From positions 1 through 56,088 of the forward strand of contig JAGAYN010000012.1 in NCBI GenBank assembly GCA_017940465.1: 56,088 nt of DNA. Reading direction: 5' to 3'. Of this stretch, positions 23,824 through 33,190 are shown in pieces. Positions within the stretch are counted from its first letter, which is position 1. Each line of letters begins with the position of its first letter. The position numbers and the translations under genes are program-made. The stretch comes from Bacteroidales bacterium. GTDB taxonomy: Bacteria > Bacteroidota > Bacteroidia > Bacteroidales > P3. The notes under the pieces were generated by a model, which saw nothing but the letters and a program-made list of their open reading frames with translations, ran no database searches and had not been told where the DNA came from.

Positions 23824-26800
23824 TTAGTTGTAGATGAGGTTGCTGTAGGGCGTCATCAGGGCCTCCACCTCCTTGACCAACGGCTCGCTCTGCAGCACGT
23901 CGCGGGCCTGGTCGCGCAGGAGGGCGAGGACCTGCAGGTCGTGGCGCATTTGCAAACGCACGCCAGCAGCCTTCTCGCCACGGAAGCGGGAGAGGTAGTT
24001 GAGCTCCTGCCGGTAGCGGTTGAAGACACTCTGCCACTGGCTCGTGGCGCGCTCGCGTCCGTAGACGTCGTTGTAGAGGCTTATGACATCGATGTAGTTG
24101 TCGCCCGACAGGGGGAGGTAGGCATAGTAGAAGTCGACAGGGAAGTTGGCCTCGGGGAAATTCTTGTCGAAGAGGTCCAGCAGGCGGCGGGCCTTGTCGT
24201 TGTTGCCCTTGCGGCTCTCGTCGCTGGCGAGCACCAGAAGCGTCTGGTGCAGAACGGGGACGAACTGCTGGCGGCTGACGGGATCGATGTATATGGCGCG
24301 GTCGAGGTTGCCCCACCGGAGCGGCTGGCCGTCGACGCCATTTAGGAAGTAGTCGGCCGAGTTGTCGGTAAAGCGCTGCGTCTTCTCGTAGGGGATGAAC
24401 TTGTAGTTCATGCCGTCCTGGATGGTGTGCCTGTAGATGGGTGGGAAAATTTCGGGGATGCGCGACGAGCCGGGATTCATGATGTTGAGGTCGCGCATGA
24501 ACTTGTTGGTACCGATGATGTCCAGGAGCATGAGTTCATGACGGTAGAGGACCTGCTTCTTGATTTCCCAACGTATCACGGGATTGACGCGGTCGGCCAT
24601 GTCGGCCGGTATGACTCCCTTGGCGACGAGGGCGGGGATGTCCAGCGTGATCTTGAATCGCTTGGTGGGCAGCACGATGATCTTCTCGCCGCTGCGCTGG
24701 TCCTGCATGGTAAAGCGGTCGGGGTTGTCGCGCATCAAGGCGAGAATGGTATCCACTTCCAGGTACTCTTCCGAACGGTCCATGATGTAGGTGCGGTCGT
24801 TGCCAAGGCTGTAGAAGTCCTTGGTGAGCGTGAACGGCAGCGGGTCGCTGTCGTAGAGCTTGTTGAACAACTGCTCGACATACCACGACATGCCGGAGAG
24901 GGTGTAGTTGAGAATGCGCACATCTGTGCGGGTACCCTCCACCTCCTGCACGTACCAGAGGGGGAATGTATCGTTGTCGCCGAAGGTGATGAGGATGCCG
25001 TTCTTGCCGATGTTCTTGAGGTAGTTCTCGGCAAAGTCGCGGGCAGCGGTCTTCTCCGAGCGGTCATGGTCGTCCCAGTTCTGGGCGGCCATCAGGCAGG
25101 GGACACCGGCCATGCAAAGCACGAAGACCACCGGCAGCACCAAACGGCCCATCTTCTCCCGGTTGTTCTTGAAGAGGAGGGTGAGCCATTCGGTCAAAGC
25201 CATCACTCCCAATCCAATCCATATCGCGAAGAAGCTGAAGGAACCCACAAAGGCATAGTCGCGTTCACGCGGCTGACGCGGCGGCATGTTCAGGTAGATG
25301 GCGATGGCCAGTCCGGTCATGAAGAACATGATGAACACGATGAAGGCATCCTTCGGGTGGCGACGTATGTGATACACCAGACCGATAATGCCGAGGATGA
25401 GGGGCAGCAGGTAATAGACGTTGCGACTCTTGTCGTTGGCCATGTGGTCGGGCATCTGGTCCTGTGGGCCGAGACGCGCCTCGTCGAGGAACTTGATACC
25501 GCTGATCCAGTTGCCTCGCATATAGTCGCGTGTGCCGTCATCGTTGAAATAATGTCCTTGGTCGTCGTTCTGACGGCCGGCGAAGTTCCACATGAAGTAG
25601 CGCCAGTACATCCACCCCATCTGGTAACGGTGGAAGAATGTCATGTTCTGGCCCATGGTGGGCTTCTGACCGGCATAGGTCTTGCCGGCCCAGAACTCGT
25701 AGTAGCGGGGGTGCTGGCGGTCGGTATCGCTGCTCCACATACGCGGGAAGAAGCCGGTATGCTCCTGCTTGTAGATGTATTTCTGCGCGTAGGCGGCAGG
25801 GATGTAGCGGTCGCGCCCCTTCTCATCGGTGCCGCGGACATACTTGGTATAGCCCTGTTTCGCGTCAATGGGCAGGCCGGCAGTGTAGAACTGGCCGGTG
25901 AGCAACGGGGTGTCCCCATACTGCTCGCGGCCCAGATAGGCACGCATCGACACGGCATCCTTCGGGGCGTTTTCGTTGAGCGGCGTGTTGGTGTTGGCGC
26001 GGATGACGAGGACGAAGAAGGTGCTGTATCCGATAACGAGCATGGCGAAGCTGAGCACGGCGGCGTTGATCACGGGGTGACCCTTCTTCTGCGTGTACCA
26101 CAGCCCCCACACCACCAAGGCGGCCAGCAGGGTGAAGAAGAAGATGGTGCCGCTGTTGAACGGCAGATGAAAGGTGTTCACGAAGAGCACGTCCACGGCC
26201 GAGTCTACATTCACGATGCCAGGGATGATGCCCCACAGGATGATGCCGAGGGTAAGCACCGAGAGCAGTCCCGTAATAATGAAGCCTTTCACCGTGGTCT
26301 TCTCCCATTTTTTGAAGTATACCACGTAGAATATGGCAGGCACGGTCAGGAGGTTCAGCAGGTGGACGCCGATGGCCACACCCACCAGCAGCGAGATAAG
26401 GATGAGCCACCGCAGCGAGTGCGGGTCGTCGCTCTGCTCTTCCCACTTCAGGATGGCCCAGAACACCAGGGCGGTGAAGAACGACGACATGGCGTACACC
26501 TCACCCTCCACGGCCGAGAACCAGAATGTGTCGCTGAACGTATAGGCCAGCGACCCCACGATGCCGGCCGCAAACACGGCCCACGTGCGCCAGTCCTTCA
26601 GGCTGGGATTCTTCGGATCGGGCAGCAGGTGCTTGCCAAGCATGGTGATGGCCCAGAAGAGGAAGAGTATGGTCATGCCGCTGCACACGGCCGACATCAC
26701 ATTCACCGCATGGGCTGCCGTCTCGGGACTGCTGAACATCGAGAACAGGCGTCCGATGAGTTGGAACGTGGGTGCTCCCGGGGGGTGACCCACCTGGAGC

Positions 26801-26934
26801 TTATAGGCCGTGGCTATGTACTCGCCACAGTCCCACCACGAGGCGGTGGCCTCGGCGGTCATGATGTACACCGTGCAGGCTATCAGTCCGATTAGCCATC
26901 CGATGATGTTGTTTGCGAGATGGTATTGCTTCAT
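23824..26934 (-). CDS. DUF2723 membrane protein (GT-C-like)
   Basis: 1036 residues. The N-terminal half has about a dozen TM helices and the family signature SWWDCGEYIATAYKLQVGHP followed by PGAPTFQLIGRLFS, with the acidic residue expected of GT-C type glycosyltransferases that use polyprenyl sugar donors. The C-terminal soluble half (from about residue 640, with FGDNDTFPLWYVQEVEG) probably faces the periplasm. These proteins are common in Bacteroidota and are suspected to glycosylate exported proteins or envelope polymers; the exact reaction is not known. Confidence 0.9.
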   Translation of the reverse strand: MKQYHLANNIIGWLIGLIACTVYIMTAEATASWWDCGEYIATAYKLQVGHPPGAPTFQLIGRLFSMFSSPETAAHAVNVMSAVCSGMTILFLFWAITMLGKHLLPDPKNPSLKDWRTWAVFAAGIVGSLAYTFSDTFWFSAVEGEVYAMSSFFTALVFWAILKWEEQSDDPHSLRWLILISLLVGVAIGVHLLNLLTVPAIFYVVYFKKWEKTTVKGFIITGLLSVLTLGIILWGIIPGIVNVDSAVDVLFVNTFHLPFNSGTIFFFTLLAALVVWGLWYTQKKGHPVINAAVLSFAMLVIGYSTFFVLVIRANTNTPLNENAPKDAVSMRAYLGREQYGDTPLLTGQFYTAGLPIDAKQGYTKYVRGTDEKGRDRYIPAAYAQKYIYKQEHTGFFPRMWSSDTDRQHPRYYEFWAGKTYAGQKPTMGQNMTFFHRYQMGWMYWRYFMWNFAGRQNDDQGHYFNDDGTRDYMRGNWISGIKFLDEARLGPQDQMPDHMANDKSRNVYYLLPLILGIIGLVYHIRRHPKDAFIVFIMFFMTGLAIAIYLNMPPRQPRERDYAFVGSFSFFAIWIGLGVMALTEWLTLLFKNNREKMGRLVLPVVFVLCMAGVPCLMAAQNWDDHDRSEKTAARDFAENYLKNIGKNGILITFGDNDTFPLWYVQEVEGTRTDVRILNYTLSGMSWYVEQLFNKLYDSDPLPFTLTKDFYSLGNDRTYIMDRSEEYLEVDTILALMRDNPDRFTMQDQRSGEKIIVLPTKRFKITLDIPALVAKGVIPADMADRVNPVIRWEIKKQVLYRHELMLLDIIGTNKFMRDLNIMNPGSSRIPEIFPPIYRHTIQDGMNYKFIPYEKTQRFTDNSADYFLNGVDGQPLRWGNLDRAIYIDPVSRQQFVPVLHQTLLVLASDESRKGNNDKARRLLDLFDKNFPEANFPVDFYYAYLPLSGDNYIDVISLYNDVYGRERATSQWQSVFNRYRQELNYLSRFRGEKAAGVRLQMRHDLQVLALLRDQARDVLQSEPLVKEVEALMTPYSNLIYN

Positions 26935-26982
26935 ATCAGTTGAATAGTTGTTTATTGTTGTCTCTGTTGTATTTATCCGGAA

Positions 26983-28227
26983 TCAGTCGCGCAGTATAGG
27001 CATCGTCATGCAGCGCGCGCCGCCACCGGCCCGGGGCAGCTCGCAGCCTGGGAAGGCAGCCACGAACTTGTCGTAGCCCTGCATGTCCACGCGTCCCTCC
27101 ACGATATCCTCGGCATTGAGGATGGCGAAGCCGGCCTTGTCGAGGGCGTCGATGGTATGCGTGTTGCGGCGGTAGCCCATCACCTTGCCGTCGCCCAGGG
27201 CGAAGAAGTTGGCCCCGCTGTGCCACTGCTCGCGCAGCTGGTGCCACGGGTCGGAACCTCCTCCTATCACAGGCTCTATCTCCCAGCCCTGCGCCTCGAG
27301 GCCCTTGATGATGTTGGGGTATTGCTTGTAGCTGATCCTGCCCCCCTCGATGGTGATGAGGGTGGTGTCCTTGCCGGCGAAGAGGCCCGTCTTGCGGAGC
27401 ATCGGCTCGAACACCATGCACTGGTGCCGGCCCAGGAAGGTGAACACCATGTCCAGATGGATGAAGCTCTCCGGGCTCTGCGGCAGTTCCTGCACCAGTA
27501 TGCTGAACCTCTCGCGTTCCCCGGCGAAGGTCTGGGCCAGGTACTTGATGCCCTTGGTATTGGTTCGGATGCCCTGTCCGATGCAGAGCATATCCGGCGA
27601 GGCAATCTGCACGTCGCCCCCTTCGGTCCTTGCGTCGCGGTTCCACTCCATGGCGTTCAGCGTCCCCACCTTGAAGAAGTGGCGGAAGATGGCCTCATAG
27701 ATGAGGGTCTCGCGCTCGCGCACCTCGAAACTCATCGAGTTCACCAGCACACGGTTGTAGACCGTCGACGAGGCGTCACGCGTGAAGAAGAGGTTGTAGA
27801 GCGGTTTCAGCAGGTAGCGTTCCTCGCTGATGCAGTCCCAGTCGGGCTTTTCGTACCCTTCGACGAGCACTTTGGCCAACTCCTCGCTGGGCAAGGTCAT
27901 CAGCTGCCCGGCCAGGCTCTCGTCGCAGTTGTCCATGTCGCAACTCTCCTCCACCAGGTGGCGGCGCACCTCGGCGTCGTCCAGCAGCGCGGTGAGGATA
28001 TCCTGCACGTAGTAGACCTGGGTCCACTTCTCCAGCACTCCGCTGAAGTAGTGGTACTCTGTATCCACAATCGGCTTGTTCAATATGTCGCTATAGAGGG
28101 CGTGGGCAGCGTTGAGGGGGGTCATGCGCTCGATTTCGACACCCGGCCTATGCAGCAGCACTGCGCGCAACCGGCCTGTCTCCGAGGCCACATTCACCTC
28201 GCACGGGAGCATCTTTCGTTCTGTCAT
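26983..28227 (-). CDS. arcA: Arginine deiminase
   Basis: 414 residues, cytoplasmic. It hydrolyses arginine to citrulline and ammonia. The guanidino-modifying fold is complete: FTRDAS, EGGDVQI, the catalytic His in SFIHLDMVFTFLG, and the nucleophilic Cys in GGARCMTMPILRD near the C-terminus. No arcB, arcC or antiporter gene is nearby, so its energy or acid-stress role cannot be confirmed from this window. A perfect promoter lies at 28290-28320. Confidence 0.95.
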   Translation of the reverse strand: MTERKMLPCEVNVASETGRLRAVLLHRPGVEIERMTPLNAAHALYSDILNKPIVDTEYHYFSGVLEKWTQVYYVQDILTALLDDAEVRRHLVEESCDMDNCDESLAGQLMTLPSEELAKVLVEGYEKPDWDCISEERYLLKPLYNLFFTRDASSTVYNRVLVNSMSFEVRERETLIYEAIFRHFFKVGTLNAMEWNRDARTEGGDVQIASPDMLCIGQGIRTNTKGIKYLAQTFAGERERFSILVQELPQSPESFIHLDMVFTFLGRHQCMVFEPMLRKTGLFAGKDTTLITIEGGRISYKQYPNIIKGLEAQGWEIEPVIGGGSDPWHQLREQWHSGANFFALGDGKVMGYRRNTHTIDALDKAGFAILNAEDIVEGRVDMQGYDKFVAAFPGCELPRAGGGARCMTMPILRD

Positions 28228-28289
28228 TACAGTTCTTATTCATTAATACACAATACGTTCGCCAATCCTTGACGAATGTCGTGGAAGTG

Positions 28290-28320
28290 CAAATATACAC
28301 ATTTTTCCCCAACTGCCAAA
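28290..28320 (-). promoter_or_regulatory. Promoter of arginine deiminase
   Basis: Minus-strand TATATTTG (28290-28297) has TTTG (28317-28320) exactly 19 bases upstream, a full consensus match. The leader to the ATG is about 60 bases. Confidence 0.88.
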
Positions 28321-28446
28321 GGCAATGTTGCACTTTTTTTCCACACCGCAAGGCGCCGTCGGTTGAAAACCGTTGCAAACCGATGGTATACAGCCACTTG
28401 AGACCGAACCTCCGACTCGCAGCCGCTCCCCGCCCGCCGGCGACCC

Positions 28447-28512
28447 TATAGGTATCCTCCAGGTATCCCCTATGTATTTACTTCGACTGAGAACCGATAT
28501 GACCCCTTATGA
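28447..28512 (+). repeat. Dispersed 11-base-period element A, copy 2
   Basis: Six 11-base units including the core TATTTACTTCGACTG followed by AGAACCGATATG. It ends 34 bases from the stop of the minus-strand YebC gene. The rest of 28321-28446 shows no gene. Confidence 0.85.
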
Positions 28513-28545
28513 GCCATTGGGCAAAAATAGGGGCCACGCGGCACC

Positions 28546-29256
28546 CTATGCCATGTTGTGGAACACGTTCACCACGTCGTCGTCGTTCTCCAGTCGCTCC
28601 AGCAGCCCGTTGACATCCTCCTGCTCCTCGGGCGAGAGTTCGCGCAGGGTGAGCGGGATGCGCTCGAACTTGAAACTTTTAATTTCCAACCCCTTGTCTT
28701 CCAGGAATTTGGAAATAGGCCCATAGTTCTTGAAGTCGGCCGAGACGACGATTTCGTCCTCGTCGCGGAACACCTCGTCAATGTCGCAGTCGATGAGTTC
28801 CAGCTCCAACTCGTCCATGTCGATGCTCTCCTGCCAGGCCACGGTGAAGGTGCACTTGCGCTCGAAGAGGAAATCGTTCATGCCCATCGTGCCCAGTTCG
28901 CCCTTGCCGCGGACGAAGGCGGCGCGGATGTTGGCCACGGTGCGCGTGGGGTTGTCGGTGGCGGTCTCCACCACGACAGCTACGCCGTGCGGACCCTTGC
29001 CGTCGTAGACCACCTCCTTGTAGTCCGACGTGTCCTTCGACGTGGCCCGCTTGATGGCGCGTTCCACGTTCTCCTTGGGCATCGACTCGCTCTTGGCGGT
29101 CTGCATCAAAAGGCGCAGCCTCAGGTTGGCCGAGGGGTCCGGTCCGCCGGCCTTGACGGCGATCTCGATCTCCTTCCCGATGCGGGTGAAGGTGCGGGCC
29201 ATGTTGCCCCAACGTTTCAGTTTGCGTGCTTTGCGGTATTCAAATGCGCGACCCAT
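28546..29256 (-). CDS. YebC/PmpR-family protein
   Basis: 236 residues. The start GRAFEYRKARKLKRWGNMAR is a slightly diverged form of the family's GHSKW entry. Then come ARTFTRIGKEIEIAVK, GPDPSANLRLR, MPKENVERAIKRA and YDGKGPHGVAVVVE, all YebC hallmarks. Relatives act as transcription regulators or help ribosomes through stalls. It is a single gene, 13 bases after the SulP gene. Confidence 0.93.
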   Translation of the reverse strand: MGRAFEYRKARKLKRWGNMARTFTRIGKEIEIAVKAGGPDPSANLRLRLLMQTAKSESMPKENVERAIKRATSKDTSDYKEVVYDGKGPHGVAVVVETATDNPTRTVANIRAAFVRGKGELGTMGMNDFLFERKCTFTVAWQESIDMDELELELIDCDIDEVFRDEDEIVVSADFKNYGPISKFLEDKGLEIKSFKFERIPLTLRELSPEEQEDVNGLLERLENDDDVVNVFHNMA

Positions 29257-29269
29257 AATGTGTAGTGTA

Positions 29270-30970
29270 TTAATTGTTATTGTTTAATGTTTCCTTGAGA
29301 TATTCTGTACAAGCCTCGAAAGTTGCGAAAGTGTGGCTTTCCGGCACCAAGTCGGGTATGACGTTCATCTTGCGGAGCATGTACATGGGCTGGGGCTGGA
29401 TGATGGTCATCAGCACCTGCACCCCGCGGGCCTGCAGGTCCTTGATGGCCTCCTCCATGGCGTAGAGGCCGCTCTGGTCCATGAACGACACCAGACGCAT
29501 CCTGATAATCACTATCTTCGCCTCCTCGGGCACCGTCTGCATCACCTCCTTGAACTTATTGATAGTGCCGAAGAATATCGGCCCGTTGAGGCGCTGGATG
29601 TAGATGCGGTGCGCCACCGTGTCGGGCATGCCGTGCTCGTCGTCCCAAGGGCTCTCCTTGTCGAATCCGGTCATTTCCTGGCTGCTGTAGCCGCCCTCCA
29701 CCAGGTCCGACGCCCGTTTCATGAAGAGCACGCAGGCGATGACCATGCCGATGCCCACGGCCGTCAGCAGGTCCACAAAGACCGTCAGCAGGAACACCAC
29801 CACCAGCACAAAGGCGTCGGCGCGCGGTATCTTGAGCAGGTCCCTGAAACCCTTGAAGTCGATGATGCCCCAGCCCACAGTGATAAGGATGCCGGCCAGG
29901 ACGGACAGCGGCACATATTTCACCAGGCTTCCGAGGCCCAGCAGGATGGCCAGCAGGAGCACCGCGTGGGTCATGCCGGAGAGCTGCGTGCGGCCCCCGC
30001 TCTTCACATTCACCACCGTCCGCATCGTGGCACCGGCACCAGGCAGTCCACAGAAGAAGCCCGCCACGGCATTGCCTATCCCCTGCCCTATCAACTCGCG
30101 GTTGCTGTCGTGCTTGGTCTTGGTGATATTGTCGGCCACCACCGAGGTGAGCAGCGTGTCTATGGAGCCCAGCCCGGCCAGCGTCAGGCCTGGCACGATG
30201 GCCCCCATCAGCAGGCTGCCCCAATCCAGGCCTGCCAGCGACACCCCCTCCTTGGCGAAGAAGGGCATCGGCAGACCTGCCGGGATACGGCCTATGGTCA
30301 ATGCCTCGGGCATGCTGCAGAAGAGCGACACGATGGTCATGACCACCAACGCCACCAGCGTGGCGGGCACCTTCCGGGTCACCTTGGGAATGAGGAGGAT
30401 GATGGCCACGGTGCCGAGGCCGAGCAGGAGCGAGGTGAGCGAGATGCCGTCGGCCACGCGCTGGGGAAGCTGCGTCACCATGTCCACCACCAGCACGGGC
30501 GACTTCAGCCCCACCAGCGGATACAGCTGCTGAAGGATGATTATCACACCGATACCGCTCATGAAACCCGAAAGGACAGGATACGGAATATACCGCACAT
30601 ACTTGCCTATCTTGATGACGCCGAAGAGTATCTGGAACAGGCCGCAGAAGAGGCCCGCCAGGGCCATGGCGATGAGCACCGCCGAGAAACTCTGCTGCGC
30701 GGCCCACACGCCGGAGATGAGCGAGGCGGTGATGACGGTCATCGGCCCCGTAGGTCCCGATATCTGGCTGTGCGTGCCGCCGAAGAGCGCAGCGAAGAAG
30801 CCGAGGAGCGTGGCACCCACCAGGCCGGCGTAGGCACCCATGCTGGAGGCGTCGGGCGAGTCCACCCCGCCGAAAGCCTGTATGCCGAAGGCCAGCGCCA
30901 GCGGCAATGCGACGATGCCGGCGGTGATGCCGCCGAAGAGGTCGCCCTTGATGTTGTTGGTCTGTATCAT
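29270..30970 (-). CDS. SulP-family anion transporter with STAS domain
   Basis: 566 residues. About 12-14 TM helices fill the first 430 (GDLFGGITAGIVALPLALAF, GLFAALFGG-like FFAALFGGTHSQISGPTGPM, GFMSGIGVIIILQQ). The cytoplasmic STAS domain spans about 440-560 (FFGTINKFKEVM, IIRMRLVSFMDQSGLYAMEE). Members carry sulfate, bicarbonate or C4-dicarboxylates; the substrate is not decided here. Confidence 0.93.
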   Translation of the reverse strand: MIQTNNIKGDLFGGITAGIVALPLALAFGIQAFGGVDSPDASSMGAYAGLVGATLLGFFAALFGGTHSQISGPTGPMTVITASLISGVWAAQQSFSAVLIAMALAGLFCGLFQILFGVIKIGKYVRYIPYPVLSGFMSGIGVIIILQQLYPLVGLKSPVLVVDMVTQLPQRVADGISLTSLLLGLGTVAIILLIPKVTRKVPATLVALVVMTIVSLFCSMPEALTIGRIPAGLPMPFFAKEGVSLAGLDWGSLLMGAIVPGLTLAGLGSIDTLLTSVVADNITKTKHDSNRELIGQGIGNAVAGFFCGLPGAGATMRTVVNVKSGGRTQLSGMTHAVLLLAILLGLGSLVKYVPLSVLAGILITVGWGIIDFKGFRDLLKIPRADAFVLVVVFLLTVFVDLLTAVGIGMVIACVLFMKRASDLVEGGYSSQEMTGFDKESPWDDEHGMPDTVAHRIYIQRLNGPIFFGTINKFKEVMQTVPEEAKIVIIRMRLVSFMDQSGLYAMEEAIKDLQARGVQVLMTIIQPQPMYMLRKMNVIPDLVPESHTFATFEACTEYLKETLNNNN

Positions 30971-31007
30971 CTCGTAGTTTTGTTTGGCTCTCCATCCGGC
31001 AGGGACC

Positions 31008-31079
31008 CTGTAGGTATCCCATAGGTATCCTGTAGGTATTTACTTCGACTGTGACCCCTTATGGACGGATATGAACCGT
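31008..31079 (+). repeat. Dispersed 11-base-period element A, copy 3
   Basis: Six 11-base units with the core TATTTACTTCGACTG. It ends 34 bases from the stop of the minus-strand PAP2 gene and lies in the 142-base gap before the SulP gene. Confidence 0.85.
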
Positions 31080-31112
31080 TTGTTTACTTCAGTTTTTCTA
31101 TCTGTTTCGTTT

Positions 31113-31739
31113 TCAATTCCATAGATAATATGACACACTCACGGAGAGGATGCCCAGCCCCGCGCCACCCAGCACGTCGCTGAACCAGTGGCGGCTGTTG
31201 TACATGCGCATGACGCCCACCAGCGCGGCCATGCCGTAGCTCACATAGGCCACCCACGGGTGGCGCTTCCCATACTCGCGGCGCAGCACCTCGGCCCCGG
31301 CGACGGCGGCGAAGGTGTGTCCGCTGGGGAAACTGGTGTTGGCGCTTCCGTCGGGCCTCGGCACCTGGTAGAGCAGCTTGCCCGTCTCGATGGCGGCCAG
31401 CCCCACAAGGCATGCCGTGCCGGTCAGCAGGGCCACCTGGCCGGGGTTGTGTTCGCTCTCCAGGCCCGCCAGGTGCAGCACATAGGGCATGAGGGAGGGG
31501 ACGAACTGGAGGTAGTCGTCGAAATGCAAAGGCTTGGCGTCGGCCAGCCCGAATTTGTCGTAAAGGCTGATTTCGTGGTCGTGAAACTCCGGCCGGATGG
31601 ATATCAGGGTGCCGGCGGAATAGAGCGAGGCGCCCACCAGCGGCATCACACGCGGCCGCAGGCGGTGCGACACCGTGTCCCGCTGCGCCTGGAGCGTCAG
31701 CGGCAGCAGCATGGCCAGGATGGCAATCCAGCGTCTCAT
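31113..31739 (-). CDS. PAP2-type phosphatase
   Basis: 208 residues with a signal peptide or first TM helix and several membrane segments. All three acid-phosphatase motifs are present: KLLYQVPRP, SFPSGHTF and NSRHWFSDVLGG. Members remove phosphate from lipids such as undecaprenyl diphosphate, phosphatidate or lipid A at the periplasmic face. Its ATG overlaps the stop of the ComB gene by four bases. Confidence 0.9.
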   Translation of the reverse strand: MRRWIAILAMLLPLTLQAQRDTVSHRLRPRVMPLVGASLYSAGTLISIRPEFHDHEISLYDKFGLADAKPLHFDDYLQFVPSLMPYVLHLAGLESEHNPGQVALLTGTACLVGLAAIETGKLLYQVPRPDGSANTSFPSGHTFAAVAGAEVLRREYGKRHPWVAYVSYGMAALVGVMRMYNSRHWFSDVLGGAGLGILSVSVSYYLWN

Positions 31740-32431
31740 AGCACCAGCCTCCCCTCTTGATAGACCGGCACCACCGGGCAGGTGTCCGTGCGGAACGCGA
31801 AGGGGATGTCCTCCTCCACGCCGATGCGGCGCAGGCGGTGCACATGGGCGGCGTTCTGACAGTACTGGTAGGGGTCCGCCTTGGCCTTCTGCCAGAGGGT
31901 GAGGGCCATCGTGGCGGCGTCGCCTTTGAGGGTGGCCCCGAGCCGCTCGATGAGGGCTCCGGCGAAGAGGGTGTCCTCGGTGCAGAAGTCATTCTTCCAC
32001 CCGCTGCAGAGCACCACCACATCCCGCTCCTCCCTGCACAGCCGCTCGGTCACGGCTGTGAGGTTGGCGAAAGCCCCCACGAGGGTGAGGTCGGCGTCGG
32101 CACCCTTCAGGATGGCCACGGTGCCGTTGGTGGTGCTGTAGGCCAGCCGTACCCCGTGCATGTCCTGCCGCAGGTAGGCGGTAGGAGAATTGCCGTACTC
32201 CGCGTCGCCCACACGCTCCCCGTTGCGCTCGGCAGCCAGCGCGAAGCCCAGGCTGCGGTAGCGCTGGAGGTCGTCCAGGCTGTCCAGCGGCACCACACAC
32301 TCGCACCCCGCCTGGAAAGCGGCGCAGATGGAGGTCGTGGCGCGGAGGATGTCCACGGCCACGGTGGCGTGGCGGCTGACTATGGTTCGGTAGGGGTAAA
32401 GGGCCGGAGTGAGTGAAACCTCAATTCTCAT
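31736..32431 (-). CDS. comB: 2-phosphosulfolactate phosphatase family (ComB)
   Basis: 231 residues from ATG 32431. Family features: VAVDILRATTSICAAFQAG, NSPTAYL, LAYSTTNGTVAI, LCSGWKNDFCTEDTLFAGAL. In coenzyme M making, ComB removes phosphate from 2-phosphosulfolactate. No other com genes are nearby, and the role in Bacteroidales is unclear (sulfolactate or another small phosphoester). It forms a four-gene chain with the DUF4810, DUF799 and PAP2 genes; the ATG overlaps the DUF799 stop by one base. Confidence 0.88.
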   Translation of the reverse strand: MRIEVSLTPALYPYRTIVSRHATVAVDILRATTSICAAFQAGCECVVPLDSLDDLQRYRSLGFALAAERNGERVGDAEYGNSPTAYLRQDMHGVRLAYSTTNGTVAILKGADADLTLVGAFANLTAVTERLCREERDVVVLCSGWKNDFCTEDTLFAGALIERLGATLKGDAATMALTLWQKAKADPYQYCQNAAHVHRLRRIGVEEDIPFAFRTDTCPVVPVYQEGRLVL

Positions 32432-33189
32432 TATTGGTCGGTTTTGCTGATCTGCACCGTTCCGTCGGCGTTGATTTTCAATGTGAAGTATTCCGGATGC
32501 GCCGGCTCGTACTGCTCGGTGGCGGTGGCACGCGCGCGGCGGCCCGAAGGGAGGTCCTTCAGGACATAGCGGTTCAGTATCTCCACCAGCCGGCACCGCT
32601 GCGCCGTCTCGAGGTCGCAGCCATAGCGGTCGGAAAAGGCTCGGTCCTCGGGCAACGGAAGCGGACTCGCCTTGAAGTCGAAGGGGAGCGTTTTGGTGGC
32701 GTGGGCATCGACATGGAGCATCTCGTGCCCCGTCTCCGTCGAACGCAGGGCGTATTCCACCTCCACCGACCAGCTGTTGGCCGTCTGCCGCCACTCCTTG
32801 AGGGTGATGAACAGCACGGCGTCGATGCCCAGCAGGGAGTGGTAGTCGCTGATGTCCTCATTGCGCAGCTGCTTGCCCGAGCGGTGCTCCGTGGCGGCGA
32901 TCTGGGCCGACGCCAGGGGGCCGGGGACATAATAGCCGCGGTAGACCAGCGGGTCGGCGGCCGTGAGGTAGAGTTGCTGGGCGGCGGTGTTGAGCGACTG
33001 GTTGAAGAGCGAGTCCTCCGTCGTCCGCACCACACGCCGCATGCTCATGTCCGCCAGCGGCGCGATATAGATGGTGGCGGGCTGCTCGCGATAGAGGTCG
33101 TTGTAGTACGAAAGCCGCTTCTCACTCTTGCACGAAGCCGCTGCCAGCACAAGAAGCAGTATCCCGATATATGTCCGATACCTTCTCAT
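32431..33189 (-). CDS. DUF799-type lipoprotein
   Basis: About 252 residues from ATG 33189. An earlier start would add a highly basic extension before the signal. The lipobox is LAAASC. The body has TIYIAPLADMS, VRTTEDSLFNQSLN, DYHSLLGIDAVLFITLKEW and EVEYALRSTETG, which match the DUF799/GNA1162 lipoproteins. These usually sit with a DUF4810 lipoprotein and a CsgG-like outer-membrane pore. Here the DUF4810 partner is upstream but no CsgG gene is present. Confidence 0.82.
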   Translation of the reverse strand: MRRYRTYIGILLLVLAAASCKSEKRLSYYNDLYREQPATIYIAPLADMSMRRVVRTTEDSLFNQSLNTAAQQLYLTAADPLVYRGYYVPGPLASAQIAATEHRSGKQLRNEDISDYHSLLGIDAVLFITLKEWRQTANSWSVEVEYALRSTETGHEMLHVDAHATKTLPFDFKASPLPLPEDRAFSDRYGCDLETAQRCRLVEILNRYVLKDLPSGRRARATATEQYEPAHPEYFTLKINADGTVQISKTDQ

Positions 33190-33190
33190 G

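Noticed and set aside
24427-26895. Long plus-strand open frame of 822 codons
   Set aside because: Antisense shadow of the DUF2723 gene, His/Glu/Val-rich and without motif.
32432-32794. Upstream extension of the ComB frame
   Set aside because: It overlaps the DUF799 gene out of frame; the family start is the ATG at 32431.
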